Below are positions 62,501-64,000 of a DNA stretch of 64,000 bases, in pieces; positions within the stretch are counted from its first letter, which is position 1, and each line of letters opens with the position of its first letter. Both the position numbers and the translations under genes were made by a program. Source of the stretch: Nakamurella sp. A5-74 (lineage in GTDB: Bacteria; Actinomycetota; Actinomycetes; Mycobacteriales; Nakamurellaceae); contig NZ_CP159218.1 in assembly GCF_040438885.1 (NCBI RefSeq), positions 1,116,001 to 1,180,000 on the forward strand, read 5' to 3'. Under the pieces are notes generated by a model that worked only from the letters and a program-made list of their open reading frames with translations, did not search any database and was not told where the DNA came from.

Positions 62501-62851
62501 ATGGCTAAGCAGACGATCGTCACCCTCATCGACGACATCGACGGTTCGGCAGCAGCCGAGACCATCACCTTCGGGATCGACGGCGCCTCGTACGTCATCG
62601 ACCTGAACGACAAGAATGCGAAGAAGCTGCGCGACGCGGTCGCGACGTTCGTCGCCCATGCCCGCCGAGAGAGCTCCGGGCGTCCCCCCCGCCCGGCGTC
62701 CGGGAGCGGCCGTGGCCGCGTCGGCGGTGCCCGTGGTGACCGCGAGCACCTGCAGGCCGTGCGCGCCTGGGCTCGGGACAACAACAAGCCTGTGTCGGAC
62801 CGTGGTCGGGTGTCCAGGACGCTGCTGGACGAGTACGCAGAAGCGCACTGA
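62501..62851 (+). CDS. lsr2: Lsr2 nucleoid-associated DNA-bridging protein
   Basis: 116 residues. The N-terminal dimerisation part MAKQTIVTLIDDIDGSAAAE with TITFGIDGASYVIDLNDKNA and the C-terminal DNA-binding part VRAWARDNNKPVSDRGRVSR with the RGR minor-groove motif are diagnostic. The linker is Gly/Arg-rich. It is the actinobacterial H-NS analogue: it coats AT-rich and horizontally acquired DNA and silences it, so it probably affects the accessory islands in this window. A very strong hairpin follows. Confidence 0.97.
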   Translation: MAKQTIVTLIDDIDGSAAAETITFGIDGASYVIDLNDKNAKKLRDAVATFVAHARRESSGRPPRPASGSGRGRVGGARGDREHLQAVRAWARDNNKPVSDRGRVSRTLLDEYAEAH

Positions 62852-62864
62852 TCCACCGACTCCC

Positions 62865-62907
62865 ACACCGCACGCCCCGCCTGCTCATCCGGCGGGGCGT
62901 GCGGTGT
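62865..62907 (+). terminator. Strong intrinsic terminator of lsr2
   Basis: A perfect 17-bp stem: the left arm runs from 62865 (starts ACACCGCACG) and the right arm ends at 62907 (ends GTGCGGTGT), with a 9-nt loop at 62882-62890. A T-run is absent but CTTCT follows. Confidence 0.8.
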
Positions 62908-62989
62908 CGAGAGACCCTTCTGCTCTCCGAACGGTCGAAGTCCGCCGAACGAGGCACGTGGCCTTCGGTGGTGCATTAGGGTCTGCGCG

Positions 62990-63790
62990 ATGAGGCCGGT
63001 GCTGTTCTCGTGGGGCGGGGTGGACGTCGGAACCCACGAGTTCTTCGTCGGGGCGGGGGTCGCAATCGCTCTGGTGGTGTTCGTCCTCGAAGCACGGGCG
63101 CGAGGACAGTGGAACTCGAGCACCGTGATCGCGGTGTGTGGCGCATTGATCGGCGGAGCTGTCGGCATGCGATTGTCCGGGCTGCTGCCGCACCTGAGCC
63201 CCGCGGCAAATCCCACCCTGCTCGAGGCGTGGGAATACGGCGTCCGGAGCATTCTGGGCGGACTCACCGGCGCCTATGTCGGCGTGCTGATCGCCAAGCG
63301 GGTCATCGGCTATCGCGTCAGTACCGGCGATCTGTTCGCCCCTGCCGTGGCCATCGGAATGGCCGTCGGTCGGATCGGCTGCCTGCTGACCGAGGCGCCC
63401 GGCCGACCCACCGCCTTGCCCTGGGCGGTGCACGCTCCGAGCAGCGTCGCTCAATGTCCCGGCTGTCTCGCCGGAGTGGGGATGCACCCCTCGTTCCTGT
63501 ACGAGATCATCTTCCAGCTGGTCGCCTTCGTCGGCCTGCTGTGGCTCCGGGGCCGGGTGACGTACCCCGGCCTGCTGCTCACCGTCTATCTGGCTGCGTA
63601 TGCGGCGTTCCGCTTCCTCGTCGAGTTCACCCGGGCCAATCCGACCGTCTGGCTCGGCCTGACCCGGCCGCAGTGGTTCGTGCTGATCCTGATGCCCCTG
63701 GTCATCTGGCGGTTGGTCGTCCGGTTCCGCTCCGGTGCTTTCGCCGACGTCGTCACCCGTCGATCTTCGCGCCGGGAGGTGCACCCATGA
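62990..63790 (+). CDS. Lgt-like (prolipoprotein diacylglyceryl transferase family) membrane protein
   Basis: 266 residues from an ATG with TAGGGT 7 nt upstream (leaderless). Seven or so hydrophobic helices are visible. AIGMAVGRIGCLLTEAPGRP carries the family GRIG motif with its Arg, GMHPSFLYEIIFQL is the typical MHPSxLYE block, and AYAAFRFLVEFTRANPTVWL the second Arg-rich block. The HGGL motif of true Lgt is replaced by SILGGLTGA, so the His is Leu. It may be a paralogue with altered activity rather than the housekeeping lgt. Its stop overlaps the next ATG. Confidence 0.75.
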   Translation: MRPVLFSWGGVDVGTHEFFVGAGVAIALVVFVLEARARGQWNSSTVIAVCGALIGGAVGMRLSGLLPHLSPAANPTLLEAWEYGVRSILGGLTGAYVGVLIAKRVIGYRVSTGDLFAPAVAIGMAVGRIGCLLTEAPGRPTALPWAVHAPSSVAQCPGCLAGVGMHPSFLYEIIFQLVAFVGLLWLRGRVTYPGLLLTVYLAAYAAFRFLVEFTRANPTVWLGLTRPQWFVLILMPLVIWRLVVRFRSGAFADVVTRRSSRREVHP

Positions 63791-64000
63791 CCGTGTCGCC
63801 ACCGCCGCCCCCGACCGGACCGCCGCCCCCGACCGGACCGCCGCCCCCGACCGGACCGCCGCCCCCGACCGGACCGCCGCCCCCGACCGGACCGCCGCCT
63901 CCGCCTGGAGAGCCGCCTGGCTTCCCGGCAGGATCCGACCCGCAGCGGAGGCCGCCGGCCGTCTCGGTGGTGCTTGCCGTGCTCGGAGTCCTGGCGGTGA
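63787..64000 (+). CDS. Proline-rich membrane protein (partial)
   Basis: The ATG overlaps the Lgt-like stop (ATGA at 63787-63790) and the gene runs off the right edge after 71 codons. The N-terminus is five exact 18-bp repeats encoding PPPPTG (63802-63891). A hydrophobic helix begins near the edge (AVSVVLAVLGVLAV), so it is an N-terminally disordered, membrane-anchored protein such as those in which a cytoplasmic proline tail precedes a DUF4190-like pair. The family cannot be told from this fragment. Confidence 0.6.
   Translation, partial: MTVSPPPPPTGPPPPTGPPPPTGPPPPTGPPPPTGPPPPPGEPPGFPAGSDPQRRPPAVSVVLAVLGVLAV

Overview
The window is high-GC DNA with dense, often overlapping genes (ATGA/GTGA junctions), frequent GTG starts, several leaderless-looking starts (a -10 hexamer 6-7 nt before GTG/ATG) and actinobacterial marker families (Lsr2, DUF2516, DUF3180, DUF6779, DUF2342, HbhA-like, 13E12-type HNH). 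It is a chromosomal piece of an actinomycete. The order ppa-dacB-DUF2342-tilS-hpt-ftsH-folE-folP-folB-folK-DUF3180-DUF6779 ... lsr2 matches my memory of the Mycobacterium tuberculosis Rv3628-Rv3597c region, but the filling between blocks differs. The genus cannot be fixed from sequence alone.

Layout. (1) 0-4.3 kb: peptidase, dipeptidase, aminotransferase and DUF445 genes, ordinary chromosome. (2) About 4.4-20.5 kb: an accessory island. It holds a small zinc-ribbon protein, a DUF4913 remnant, an 8.15-kb secreted RHS polymorphic toxin with its DUF4304-type immunity gene, an IS3-family element, an ImmA/IrrE plus XRE regulator pair, and a divergent ubiquitin-like operon (Multiubiquitin, E2/E1-like ThiF, DUF6527). 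The E1 gene of that operon is interrupted by an IS630-family element. Three dif-like (XerC/XerD-type) sites at 5196, 14677 and 20374 punctuate the island. (3) 20.5-28.6 kb: hydrolases, a frameshifted phosphotransferase, LD-carboxypeptidase, an XRE regulator and an HbhA-like protein. (4) 28.6-42.3 kb: the conserved housekeeping block (pyrophosphatase, PBP4-type carboxypeptidase, TilS, Hpt, FtsH and the folate genes in a tightly overlapping operon). (5) 42.3-56.5 kb: a probable anti-phage cluster: XRE regulator, SNF2-like helicase with a C-terminal DUF3883, DUF1156 DNA methylase, DUF262/DUF1524 protein, and a HEPN-DUF499 ATPase, split by an opposite-strand HNH gene. (6) 56.6-64 kb: SHOCT protein, a glycosylase-annotated protein and a methyltransferase, a long repeat-bearing NlpC/P60 secreted hydrolase, lsr2, and an Lgt-like membrane protein.

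The most notable points are the Ubl operon with a cysteine-free E1/E2 protein whose reading frame is restored exactly by removing the IS; the dif-like sites partitioning the island; and an inverted repeat CCCAA-N4-TTGGG found both at the divergent XRE/helicase promoter and just upstream of the methylase gene, which would tie the two halves of the defence cluster to one regulator. All functions are inferred by reading; no database search was run.
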